From Streptantibioticus parmotrematis (GTDB lineage: Bacteria > Actinomycetota > Actinomycetes > Streptomycetales > Streptomycetaceae): a DNA stretch of 64,000 nt. The position numbers were made by a program, and so were the translations under genes. The DNA lies in assembly GCF_019890615.1 (NCBI RefSeq), contig NZ_JAINVZ010000030.1, positions 1-64,000 of the forward strand, written 5' to 3'. Shown one piece after another: positions 23,902 to 31,336 of this stretch. The notes beneath the pieces are model-generated. The model was not told the origin of the DNA. It saw only the letters and a list, made by a program, of their open reading frames with translations, and ran no database searches. The first letter of the stretch is position 1, and every line of letters begins with the position of its first letter.

Positions 23902-25793
23902 TGCCACCTGTCGCCTACTCCAGCGTCATCCACGTCACCTTCGGCGGCGCGCCCGTGCCGCCGGAACTCGCCGGGCTGCTCGTCGACGGCTGGGTCGACC
24001 TGGGCGCGGGGGTGCCCGGCGCGTTCCGGGTGACCTTCCGCGACCCGCACCACATGGTCCTGGCCAAGCTGGGCGTCAAGATCGGCACGCCCGTCGTGCT
24101 GGCCCCCGTCGCCGACGGCAAGGGCGCCTCCTCGCCGCTGCTCACCGGCGAGGTCACGGGCCTGGAGACCGACTACGACGGCACGGGGACGTTCACCGTC
24201 GTGCGCGGCTACGACCCGGGCCACCGCATGATGCGCCAGCGCAGGGTCGCCGCGTACCGCAACCGGACCGCCTCGGACATCGCCCGCAAGCTCGCGGCGG
24301 CCGACGGCGTGGCGATCGGCTCCATCGAGTCGACCAGCACCGTCTACGACTTCATCAGCCAACCCAACGTCACCGACTGGGACTTCCTCGCCCGCCTGGC
24401 CGACGAGAACGAGATGGTGATGTCCCTGGACCCCGAGGGACGCTTCCGCTTCGTCAAGCCGGACCCGGCGTCCGGAGCGCCCCCGACCGGCACCCCCGGC
24501 GAGAAGAGCCCGTTCGTCCTCCAGGCGGGCACCGACGTGCTGCGCTGCCGGGCCGCCGTCACCTCCGCCGACCAGGTGGCCAGGACCGAGGCGCGCGGCT
24601 GGGACGTGCTGGCCAAGAAGACCCTCACCGCGACCGCGGCCGCCACCGCCAACCCGGGCATCGACATCGGCACCACCCCGCAGCGGGTCACCGCCGCGTT
24701 CGGCACGGCCGAACTCGTCGAGACCGACCTGCCGTTGGACCACCCCACCGAGGTCACCCGCGCCGCCGACGCCCTGCGCGACGACGTCACCGGCTCCTTC
24801 GCGGAGCTGGAGGTCGTGGTGCGCGGCAACCCCCGCCTGCGGCCCGGCGTCCCCGTCACGCTGACCGACGTGGGCACGCCGTTCGAGGGCAAGTACACGA
24901 CGACCTCCGTGCGCCACGTCTTCGGCGACAGCAGGCACTACGAGACCTGGGTGACCGTCAGCGGCCGCCAGTGGCGCTCCCTGTACGGCCTGACCTCCGG
25001 CGGCGGCACGACCTCCGCCCGGGTGCCGAGCGTGGCCAACGCGCTCGTCACCGACGTGACGGACCCGCTCAAACAGGGCCGGGTCAAGCTCCAGTTCCCG
25101 TGGCTGGACGACAGTTACGTCAGCGACTGGACGCGCACCGCGCAGCTCGGCGGCAAGGCGGGCGGCGGGATCTTCCCGTACGACGTGGGCGACGAGGTGC
25201 TGGTGGCCTTCGACCGCGGCGCGCTGGACCACCCGTTCGTCATCGGCGGCCTCTACAACGGCAAGGACCACCCGACACAGGTGCCCGACGTGCCGCTGTA
25301 CGACGGGCTGCGCAACGCCGCCGCCCGCCACACCCTCTCCGACCGGCACGGCAACCGGGTCGACCTGCTCAGCCAGACCACCGGCCGCAAGTCGGGCGTG
25401 CGGGTGGCCACCGGCGACGACCGGCTGACCGTCAACCTGGACCGCACAAAAACCGAGATCAGCGTGGACAGCGCGGGCGCCGTCAGCATCAAGGGCGCCA
25501 CGTCCGTGTCGGTGGAGGCCGGCGCGGACCTGTCCCTCAAGGCGGGCGGCGCACTGTCCCTGGAGAGCGTCGGCCCGCTCAACGTCAAGTCCGCCTCCGT
25601 GCTCAACCTCAGCGCCACCGGATCCGTCAGCGTCGAGGCGCTGGGCGCCCTCAGCCTCACCGCCCTGGCCGAGGCGACGCTGACGGCCGGCGCGAGCGTC
25701 CAGATCGACGCGGTCGCCGACGTCGGCGTCCGGGCCGTCACCGTCCCCCTGCAAGGAGTGGTCCTCATCAACGACGTCCCGGTGCCGCTGTAA
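23901..25793 (+). CDS. VgrG-like central spike protein (gp27/gp5 fusion)
   Basis: A 630-residue spike protein. Residues 1-340 form the gp27-like double barrel (Phage_GPD type), and an OB domain lies at about 370-455 (DVTDPLKQGRVKLQFPW, DVGDEVLVAFDRG, HPFVIGGLYNGKDHP). The C-terminus (about 510-630) is an alternating Ser/Val/Ala/Leu pattern typical of a triple-stranded beta-helix needle. The trimer forms the puncturing hub under the tube. No enzymatic extension follows the needle, and no PAAR tip protein gene was found nearby, so the tip is either this protein or encoded elsewhere. Confidence 0.93.
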   Translation: MPPVAYSSVIHVTFGGAPVPPELAGLLVDGWVDLGAGVPGAFRVTFRDPHHMVLAKLGVKIGTPVVLAPVADGKGASSPLLTGEVTGLETDYDGTGTFTVVRGYDPGHRMMRQRRVAAYRNRTASDIARKLAAADGVAIGSIESTSTVYDFISQPNVTDWDFLARLADENEMVMSLDPEGRFRFVKPDPASGAPPTGTPGEKSPFVLQAGTDVLRCRAAVTSADQVARTEARGWDVLAKKTLTATAAATANPGIDIGTTPQRVTAAFGTAELVETDLPLDHPTEVTRAADALRDDVTGSFAELEVVVRGNPRLRPGVPVTLTDVGTPFEGKYTTTSVRHVFGDSRHYETWVTVSGRQWRSLYGLTSGGGTTSARVPSVANALVTDVTDPLKQGRVKLQFPWLDDSYVSDWTRTAQLGGKAGGGIFPYDVGDEVLVAFDRGALDHPFVIGGLYNGKDHPTQVPDVPLYDGLRNAAARHTLSDRHGNRVDLLSQTTGRKSGVRVATGDDRLTVNLDRTKTEISVDSAGAVSIKGATSVSVEAGADLSLKAGGALSLESVGPLNVKSASVLNLSATGSVSVEALGALSLTALAEATLTAGASVQIDAVADVGVRAVTVPLQGVVLINDVPVPL

Positions 25794-26239
25794 TGGCCGA
25801 GCAGTTCGTCGGATCGGGCTGGGCGTTCCCGCTGCGCATCGGCCCCACCGGAGGCATCGCCCTGGTCAGCGGGGAACGGGAGATCGAGGAGGCGGTCCGG
25901 CTGGTGCTCGCCACCGCGCCGGGGGAGCGCCCCATGCGCCCGGAGTTCGGCTGCGCCATCCACGACCTGGTCTTCGCACCCGTCAACGAGGCCACCGCGG
26001 GCCGCATCCAGCACGAGGTGTACGCCAGCCTGGACCGCTGGGAGCCGCGCATCGAGGTGCACGACGTGGAGGTGACCGCGGGCGCGGAACAGGGCGTGCT
26101 CCACATCGACGTGCGCTACTCGATCCGCGGCACCAACAACCCGCGCAGCCTGGTCTTCCCCTTCTACGTCATCCCCTCCCACGACGAGCCAGAGCCCGGG
26201 TCCGCAGGCGGCGGACCGGCCACCGAAAGCGACCTGTAG
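25793..26239 (+). CDS. Baseplate wedge protein, gp25 family
   Basis: A 148-residue gp25-like protein. The conserved stretch EREIEEAVRLVLATAPGERP followed by RPEFGCAIHDLVF contains the family's PxERxMxPxFG signature. The C-terminal 20 residues are disordered. gp25 clamps the first sheath ring to the baseplate. The ATG overlaps the spike stop (TAATG), and the next gene begins directly after its stop, which shows strict operon organisation. Confidence 0.94.
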   Translation: MAEQFVGSGWAFPLRIGPTGGIALVSGEREIEEAVRLVLATAPGERPMRPEFGCAIHDLVFAPVNEATAGRIQHEVYASLDRWEPRIEVHDVEVTAGAEQGVLHIDVRYSIRGTNNPRSLVFPFYVIPSHDEPEPGSAGGGPATESDL

Positions 26240-28198
26240 ATGGCACTGCCCTCCCCCAACCTCGACGACCGGCGCTTCCAGCAGTTCGTGGACGACGCCA
26301 AGCGCTACATCCAGCAGCGCGCCCCGGAGTGGACCGACCACAACGTGTCCGACCCCGGTGTCACGCTGGTGGAGACCGTCGCGCACATGGCCGACCAGAT
26401 CGTCTACCGGCTCAACCGGGTGCCGGAGAAGAACCACTTGGCCTTCCTCGACCTGGTGGGCATCACCCTCTTCCCGCCGTCGGCCGCCCGCACCGACCTG
26501 ACGTTCTGGCTCGCCGCGCCGCAGGACGACCCCGTGGTGCTGCCGACCGGCACCGAGGTCGCCACCGTGCGCACCGAGAGCGAGGAGGGCGTCGTCTTCG
26601 CCACCGAGCGCAAGCTGGCCGTCGTGCCGTGCTCCCTCGGCCACGTCGTCGTGCAGCACACCGGCGAACCCGTCCAGGACCACACCACGGACCTCGACGA
26701 GGGCAAGGACCTCCTCTGCTTCAACGAGGCCCCGCGCCCCGGCGACTGCCTGCTGCTGGGCCTGACCGCCGCCGTGCCGCACTGCGCGGTCGCGCTCACC
26801 CTCGACAGCCGCGTCGACGGCGTCGGCGTCGACCCCCGGCAGCCGCCGCTGGTGTGGGAGGCGTGGACCGAGGACGGCTGGACCGCGTGCGAGGTGGACC
26901 GGGACGGCACCGGTGGCCTCAACCGGCCGGGCGAGGTCGTCCTGCACGTCCCCGGCACCCACGCCGTCTCGCGCGCGGGCGGCCAGGAAGCGGGCTGGCT
27001 GCGCTGCCGCGTCACCGAACCGCTGGCCAACCAGCCCTTCTACACCACGTCGCCGACCGTGCGGTCCGCCGCCGCGTTCACCATCGGCGGCACCACCTCC
27101 GCCGTGCACGCCGACACCGTGACCGACGAGGCGCTCGGCGAGTCCACCGGCATCCCAGGACAACGGCTGCGGCTCGCCCACGCGCCGGTCGTCGCGGGCG
27201 ACCCGGCGGTGCTGCTGCAGACGGCCGACCACGACGGCTGGAGCGACTGGAGCGTCGTCCCGCACTTCGCCGCCTCGGGCCCGCAGGACCGGCACATCAC
27301 CCTGGACGCCGCCACCGGCGAGATCGCCTTCGGCCCCGCCGTACGCGAACCCGACGGCTCCCTGCGGCAGTACGGCGCCGTGCCCCCCAAGGGCGCCGTC
27401 ATCCGCGCCCGCCGCTACCGCACCGGCGGCGGCAGGGCCGGGAACGTCGCCCGTGGCGCGATCCAGGTGCTGCGCGGCTCCGTGCCGTACGTCGCCTCCG
27501 TCGCCAACCGGGAGGCGGCCACCGGCGGGGTCGACGGCGAGACGGTGGAGGAGGCCAAGGTCCGCGCCCCCATCACCCTGCGCGCCCAGGAGCGCGCGGT
27601 GACGCTGCGGGACTACGAGGAACTCGCGCGCCGCGCCGCGCCGGAGACCGCGCGCATCACCTGCCTGCCCGGCGAGGAGGGCGAACACGGCTCCTACGCG
27701 GTGCGGGTGCTCGTCGTGCCGCAGGCGGTCCCGGACCCCGGCGGGCGGCTGCGCTTCGAGCAACTCGTCCCCGACGACGCCCTGTTGGACCGCATCACCC
27801 GCCACCTCGACGAACGCCGCCTGATCGGCACCCGGCTCGCCGTCGGTCCGCCCTTCTACCAGGGCGTCACCGTCGTCGCGACGTTGCACGCCTTCCGCGG
27901 CGCCGACACCGACCGGGTGCGCAAGCAGGCCCACGACGCCCTCTACCGGCACCTCGACCCGCTCACCGGCGGAATCGGCGGCACCGGCTGGAAGTTCGGG
28001 CGCCCGGTGCAGGCCGGGGAGGTCTTCGCGGTGCTGCAACGCGTACCCGGCGTCGAGCTCGTCGACGAGGTGCTGCTGCACCCGGCCGACCCGCTGACCG
28101 GCAAGCGCGGCGAGGCGACGGACCGCATCGACCTGGACGCGCCGTCCCTGGTCTTCTCCTTCGACCACCGGGTCCGCGTGATCGGGGACGGCTCGTGA
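26240..28198 (+). CDS. Baseplate assembly protein, gpJ-like (Cis11)
   Basis: A 652-residue baseplate wedge component. The N-terminus has the gpJ-like pattern RYIQQRAPEWTDHNVSDPGV and MADQIVYRLNRVPEKNHLAF. The middle is beta-rich with YRTGGGRAGNVARGAIQ, and the C-terminal part has YAVRVLVVPQAVPDPGG and LDERRLIGTRLAV. It forms the baseplate arms with the gpI-like protein encoded next. Its stop overlaps the GTG start of that gene by 4 bp. Confidence 0.92.
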   Translation: MALPSPNLDDRRFQQFVDDAKRYIQQRAPEWTDHNVSDPGVTLVETVAHMADQIVYRLNRVPEKNHLAFLDLVGITLFPPSAARTDLTFWLAAPQDDPVVLPTGTEVATVRTESEEGVVFATERKLAVVPCSLGHVVVQHTGEPVQDHTTDLDEGKDLLCFNEAPRPGDCLLLGLTAAVPHCAVALTLDSRVDGVGVDPRQPPLVWEAWTEDGWTACEVDRDGTGGLNRPGEVVLHVPGTHAVSRAGGQEAGWLRCRVTEPLANQPFYTTSPTVRSAAAFTIGGTTSAVHADTVTDEALGESTGIPGQRLRLAHAPVVAGDPAVLLQTADHDGWSDWSVVPHFAASGPQDRHITLDAATGEIAFGPAVREPDGSLRQYGAVPPKGAVIRARRYRTGGGRAGNVARGAIQVLRGSVPYVASVANREAATGGVDGETVEEAKVRAPITLRAQERAVTLRDYEELARRAAPETARITCLPGEEGEHGSYAVRVLVVPQAVPDPGGRLRFEQLVPDDALLDRITRHLDERRLIGTRLAVGPPFYQGVTVVATLHAFRGADTDRVRKQAHDALYRHLDPLTGGIGGTGWKFGRPVQAGEVFAVLQRVPGVELVDEVLLHPADPLTGKRGEATDRIDLDAPSLVFSFDHRVRVIGDGS

Positions 28199-28743
28199 GG
28201 GGCTCCGTCGACGACCTGCCGTCGTCCGCGCCGATCGGCGCGATGCTGCCCGCCGTCTTCGCCGCCGACGACCTCGCGCAGCGCTTCGTCGCCGGGCTCG
28301 ACGACGTCATCGCGCCGATCCTCGTCGTCCTGGACTGCCTGGACTCCTACTTCACCCCGTCGCTGGCGCCGGTCGACTTCACCCGCTGGCTCGGCGACTG
28401 GGTCGGCGCGGAGACCGACGGCACGGAACCCGAGGCCCGGCTGCGCGCGGCGGTGGCCGCCGCCGCGTACCTGCACCGCGTCCGGGGCACCCGGCGCGGC
28501 CTGTCCGAGGCGGTACGGCTGGCCTTCGGCGTCGAGCCGGAGATCACCGAGAGCGGTGCCGCCGCCTGGGGGGCCCGGCCGCTCGGGCCGTTCCCCGGCG
28601 AGCGGCGGCCCCGGCTGCACGTGGCGCTGACGCTGCCCGACCCGACCCCGGCCGACGAACACCGTCTGGACACGCTGGTCGCGGCCGCCCGCCCGGCCCA
28701 CATGCCCTACACGGTCCAGGTGACCGCCGAAAGGAAGCCCTAG
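28195..28743 (+). CDS. Phage tail protein I-like baseplate protein (Cis12)
   Basis: A 182-residue protein of the P2 gpI/TIGR02242 type: MLPAVFAADDLAQRFVAGLD, VLDCLDSYF, FTRWLGDWVG and RGTRRGLSEAVRLAFGVEPE are recognisable. It is the last recognisable structural gene. In particles that attack other cells a tail-fibre gene often follows; here the next gene encodes a membrane protein instead. The GTG at 28195 overlaps the preceding stop (GTGA). Confidence 0.9.
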   Translation: MRGSVDDLPSSAPIGAMLPAVFAADDLAQRFVAGLDDVIAPILVVLDCLDSYFTPSLAPVDFTRWLGDWVGAETDGTEPEARLRAAVAAAAYLHRVRGTRRGLSEAVRLAFGVEPEITESGAAAWGARPLGPFPGERRPRLHVALTLPDPTPADEHRLDTLVAAARPAHMPYTVQVTAERKP

Positions 28744-28745
28744 AG

Positions 28746-30107
28746 ATGACCAGGCAGACCTCCGGCACCCGCCCGGAACGGGAGCGGGCCCGCAACTGCG
28801 CCGAGTGCGGCACCCCGGCGGAACCGGGCCAGCCCTTCTGTGACGCCTGCGGAGCCGTGCTCGGCTGGACCGCGCCCCCACGCGCTCCGGAGCAGCCGCG
28901 GGAGGAGGGCGGCCCTGCCGCGCGGGACCCGCACGACGGCGTCGCCGTTCCGCCGCAGGGCGGTCCCGTCGACCCGGACGACGAGCCGACCGAGCCGCTT
29001 CCCCCGGCCGTCCCGGCGCCGGACCCGGCGATCCACCCGTCGGCCGCGGCCTATCCGCCGGCCGGCGCCGCTACGGACGTCCCCCCGGCGCACGTGGTGC
29101 CCGCGGGGGCCCACCCGGCCGACGCCGCCGCGGTGGACGTCGCCGCGGCCAACGCACCGGCCGCGGCCGCCGCCATGGACGCCGCGGCCACGGACGCCGC
29201 CGCCCTCGAAGCCGCCGAGCGGGCCCGGCAGTTGCTGATCCCGGTCGCCGACACCGAGCAGGCCCCGCCGGTGCCGTCCGTCGCCCCCGTGCTGCCCGGC
29301 CGCCCGCTCACCGACCGGCCGCAAGTGCGCGCCCCCGGACCGGAGCACGGGGCCGAGGGCGGCATCCCGTGCCCGTGGTGCCACACCCCCAACCGGCCGG
29401 ACCGGCACTTCTGCGGGCGCTGCGCGATGCCGATGGCGGGCAGCCCGGCCGCGCCGGAGCTGCGGCTGTCGTGGTGGCGGCGTCTGCTGGACCGCCGCAA
29501 CCGGCCCGCGCCGTGGGCGGGTCAACGCCCGCGCCTGAACCGGGGGTTCGGCCGCCTCCTCAACTGGGTGGTCGGCGCGGTCGTGCTCGCCCTCCTGATC
29601 ACCGCCGGGCTCAACACCGGCACGGCCGTCCAGGCGGTGCGCGACCACTTCGCCAAGCGCGCCCCCGTGCGCCCCGACCAGTTCGGCGCCTCCCGCTCGT
29701 ACGCCGGTCACGGGCCGCAACTCGCGTTCGACGAGACCAGCAACACCTGGTGGGCGCCGGGCGTCTCGCAGTCGGGGACGGGGGAGTGGCTGGAGGCGCG
29801 CTTCGACCAGCCGACCCGCCTGCTGGACCTGATCATCACGCCCGGCGAGTCGACGCAGGCGGCCCAGCTCTCGCAGTCCGCGCTCCCGCACCGCATCGAC
29901 GCGGTGATCACGACGGCGGACGGCAAGACCACCACCCGGCCCATCGTCCTCGACGAGGGCGCGGGACCGCAGCAGCGCGCCTTCCACGCCGACAACGTGA
30001 CCGCCGTGCGGTTCGTCCTGCAGTCGGCCTACGGGGCGGCCCCCGACAAGCAGGTGGCCATCGCCGAGGTCGAGTTCTTCGGCCCGTCCAACGGCAACGG
30101 GGCCTGA
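28746..30107 (+). CDS. Double zinc-ribbon transmembrane protein, CisA-like
   Basis: A 453-residue bitopic membrane protein. Zinc ribbon 1 is at C18, C21, C32 and C35; zinc ribbon 2 at about C209, C212, C223 and C226. Between them lies a 165-residue disordered Pro/Ala segment. One membrane helix is at about 271-290. The C-terminal 140 residues have a discoidin/NPCBM-like beta-sandwich pattern (AFDETSNTWWAPG, EWLEARFDQPTRLLDLIITP), predicted outside the cell. The gene starts 2 bases after the gpI-like stop, so it belongs to the eCIS operon. A membrane protein of this kind, reported as CisA in Streptomyces coelicolor, is thought to recruit the particle to the membrane; I make the link from architecture and position only. 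Confidence 0.78.
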   Translation: MTRQTSGTRPERERARNCAECGTPAEPGQPFCDACGAVLGWTAPPRAPEQPREEGGPAARDPHDGVAVPPQGGPVDPDDEPTEPLPPAVPAPDPAIHPSAAAYPPAGAATDVPPAHVVPAGAHPADAAAVDVAAANAPAAAAAMDAAATDAAALEAAERARQLLIPVADTEQAPPVPSVAPVLPGRPLTDRPQVRAPGPEHGAEGGIPCPWCHTPNRPDRHFCGRCAMPMAGSPAAPELRLSWWRRLLDRRNRPAPWAGQRPRLNRGFGRLLNWVVGAVVLALLITAGLNTGTAVQAVRDHFAKRAPVRPDQFGASRSYAGHGPQLAFDETSNTWWAPGVSQSGTGEWLEARFDQPTRLLDLIITPGESTQAAQLSQSALPHRIDAVITTADGKTTTRPIVLDEGAGPQQRAFHADNVTAVRFVLQSAYGAAPDKQVAIAEVEFFGPSNGNGA

Positions 30108-30146
30108 CCGGCGCCCTGGGCGGAGAAGCGGGAGCGGGGGCGCCGG
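30108..30146. terminator. Inverted repeat between convergent genes
   Basis: CCGGCGCCC at 30108-30116 is exactly complementary to GGGCGCCGG at 30138-30146, with a 21-nt loop. It fills the gap between the CisA-like gene (plus) and the DUF6204 gene (minus). The long loop makes it weaker than the other hairpins in the window. Confidence 0.45.
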
Positions 30147-30147
30147 G

Positions 30148-30507
30148 TCAGGCGTTCCCCGCTGCCGCCGCCCGGCGCTGCCGCTTGCCCAGCGGAGCCC
30201 GGGACAGGTCCTCGGCCTGGGACCTGAGGTTCCGGTAACCGTAACCGCGCTCCTCCAGCCATGCCTTCGCCGCCTGCTCGGCGCGTTCGGTGGCGAGCAG
30301 GATGTCCGCCTCCTCCTCGCCCGTGTCCGAGAAACGGAAGGTGAAGGCGGGGCGCGCTGCCAGGTCGTAGCTGAGGTGCCCCTCGGGGGTGAAGGCCGCG
30401 CGCAGGACGTCGTGCTGCGCCGCCCGCGCCAGTAGTTCGGCCCGCTGGTCGGCGCCGAGTCCGTCGAAGACGCCGCGCACGGTGACGCGGAAGGTGCGAG
30501 TGCTCAT
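30148..30507 (-). CDS. DUF6204 family protein
   Basis: A 119-residue cytosolic protein: TFRVTVRGVFDGLGADQRAE, PEGHLSYD and FTFRFSDTGEEEADI fit the DUF6204 pattern, and a basic Ala/Arg tail follows. Function is unknown; the beta-alpha arrangement suggests a small ferredoxin-like fold. It has its own promoter region upstream and is convergent with the eCIS operon, so nothing ties it to that system. Confidence 0.72.
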   Translation of the reverse strand: MSTRTFRVTVRGVFDGLGADQRAELLARAAQHDVLRAAFTPEGHLSYDLAARPAFTFRFSDTGEEEADILLATERAEQAAKAWLEERGYGYRNLRSQAEDLSRAPLGKRQRRAAAAGNA

Positions 30508-30829
30508 CCCGCGACCCTAGTCAGCGGACCCGGCGGGCTCCACCGGGTTTCCGACGCGCGCGAAGCGGCTGGAAATCGACGTCCGGCCCGGCACCTGAAC
30601 CGGTTCTTAACTTTTCGTCAGCCACACTGCTGCGCGACCGGCCACGCCCCGGCGGACCGGTCGCGCATGTGCCATGTGGCCCATCCGCGCGCGGAGCTGA
30701 ACCCGGCAGCAGCGCCCGCGACCCGGCCGGCCGCCGTACCACCCCGTTCGCGCGCGCCGTTCACGAGACCCGCGCGTGTCACGGGCAGCCAGGCAACATC
30801 ACATCCAACCCCACACTCCTGGAGTGATC
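30508..30829. promoter_or_regulatory. Divergent intergenic region with a 10-bp palindrome
   Basis: This 322-bp gap separates the DUF6204 gene (minus) and the doxX gene (plus). GAACCGGTTC at 30597-30606 is a perfect palindrome, immediately followed by the AT-rich TTAACTTTTCG, the least GC-rich patch here and the likely promoter core. I see no coding sequence. Confidence 0.4.
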
Positions 30830-31282
30830 GTGCGCACGCTGCTTCCCGATCGCTGGAACCGCCTGCTGCTCTGCCTGTTCAGAGTGGTGACCGGTCTGCT
30901 CTTCGCCTGCCACGGCGCCGCCACCCTGTTCGGCGTCCTCGGCGGCCCCGAGGGCGGGCACGCCCCCACCTTCGGCCAGTGGCCCGGCTGGTGGGCCGCG
31001 GCCATCGAACTCGTCGGCGGTCTCCTCGTCCTGCTGGGCCTGGGCACCCGGGGTGCCGCGCTGCTGTGCTCGGGCTCGATGGCCTACGCCTACTTCTCCG
31101 TGCACCAGCAGCACGCGCTGCTGCCCATCCAGAACGGCGGCGAACCGGCGGTGCTGTTCTGCTGGTCGTTCCTGACCATAGCCGTCGTCGGCCCCGGCGC
31201 CCTCGCCCTGGACGCGGTCCTGCCCGCGCTCGGCAGGCGGGACACGGCGACGGGCCGCCGCCCGGCGCCCGCGGGGGACTGA
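30830..31282 (+). CDS. DoxX family membrane protein
   Basis: A 150-residue protein with four hydrophobic segments. Family features are RVVTGLLFACHGAATLFG at the N-terminus, then WPGWWAAAIELVGGLLVLLG and the third/fourth helices after SMAYAYF. DoxX-like proteins are linked to membrane redox or thiol homeostasis, with no defined reaction. The GTG at 30830 has GGAG five bases upstream; an ORF start at 30776 lacks a ribosome site. It ends at a strong two-way hairpin opposite the giant T7SS gene. Confidence 0.83.
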   Translation: MRTLLPDRWNRLLLCLFRVVTGLLFACHGAATLFGVLGGPEGGHAPTFGQWPGWWAAAIELVGGLLVLLGLGTRGAALLCSGSMAYAYFSVHQQHALLPIQNGGEPAVLFCWSFLTIAVVGPGALALDAVLPALGRRDTATGRRPAPAGD

Positions 31283-31288
31283 ACGCCC

Positions 31289-31323
31289 GGACGGCCGCCC
31301 CGAACGTCTCGGGGCGGCCGTCC
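31289..31323. terminator. Perfect 15-bp stem-loop between doxX and the giant gene
   Basis: Arms 31289-31303 and 31309-31323 are exact complements around the loop ACGTC. It lies between two convergent genes and likely ends both the doxX transcript and the long T7SS transcript. Confidence 0.82.
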
Positions 31324-31336
31324 GTCGCGCCCGCGC

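Noticed and set aside
23901..25793. Type VI secretion VgrG.
   Set aside because: No TssJLM membrane complex or ClpV; the surrounding genes are gp19, gp25, gpJ and gpI of eCIS type, and the organism looks Gram-positive.
16244..28743. Prophage interpretation of the tail genes.
   Set aside because: No capsid, portal, terminase, lysis or integrase genes; DUF4255, AAA+ ATPase, DUF6760 and LysM adaptor together are diagnostic of eCIS.
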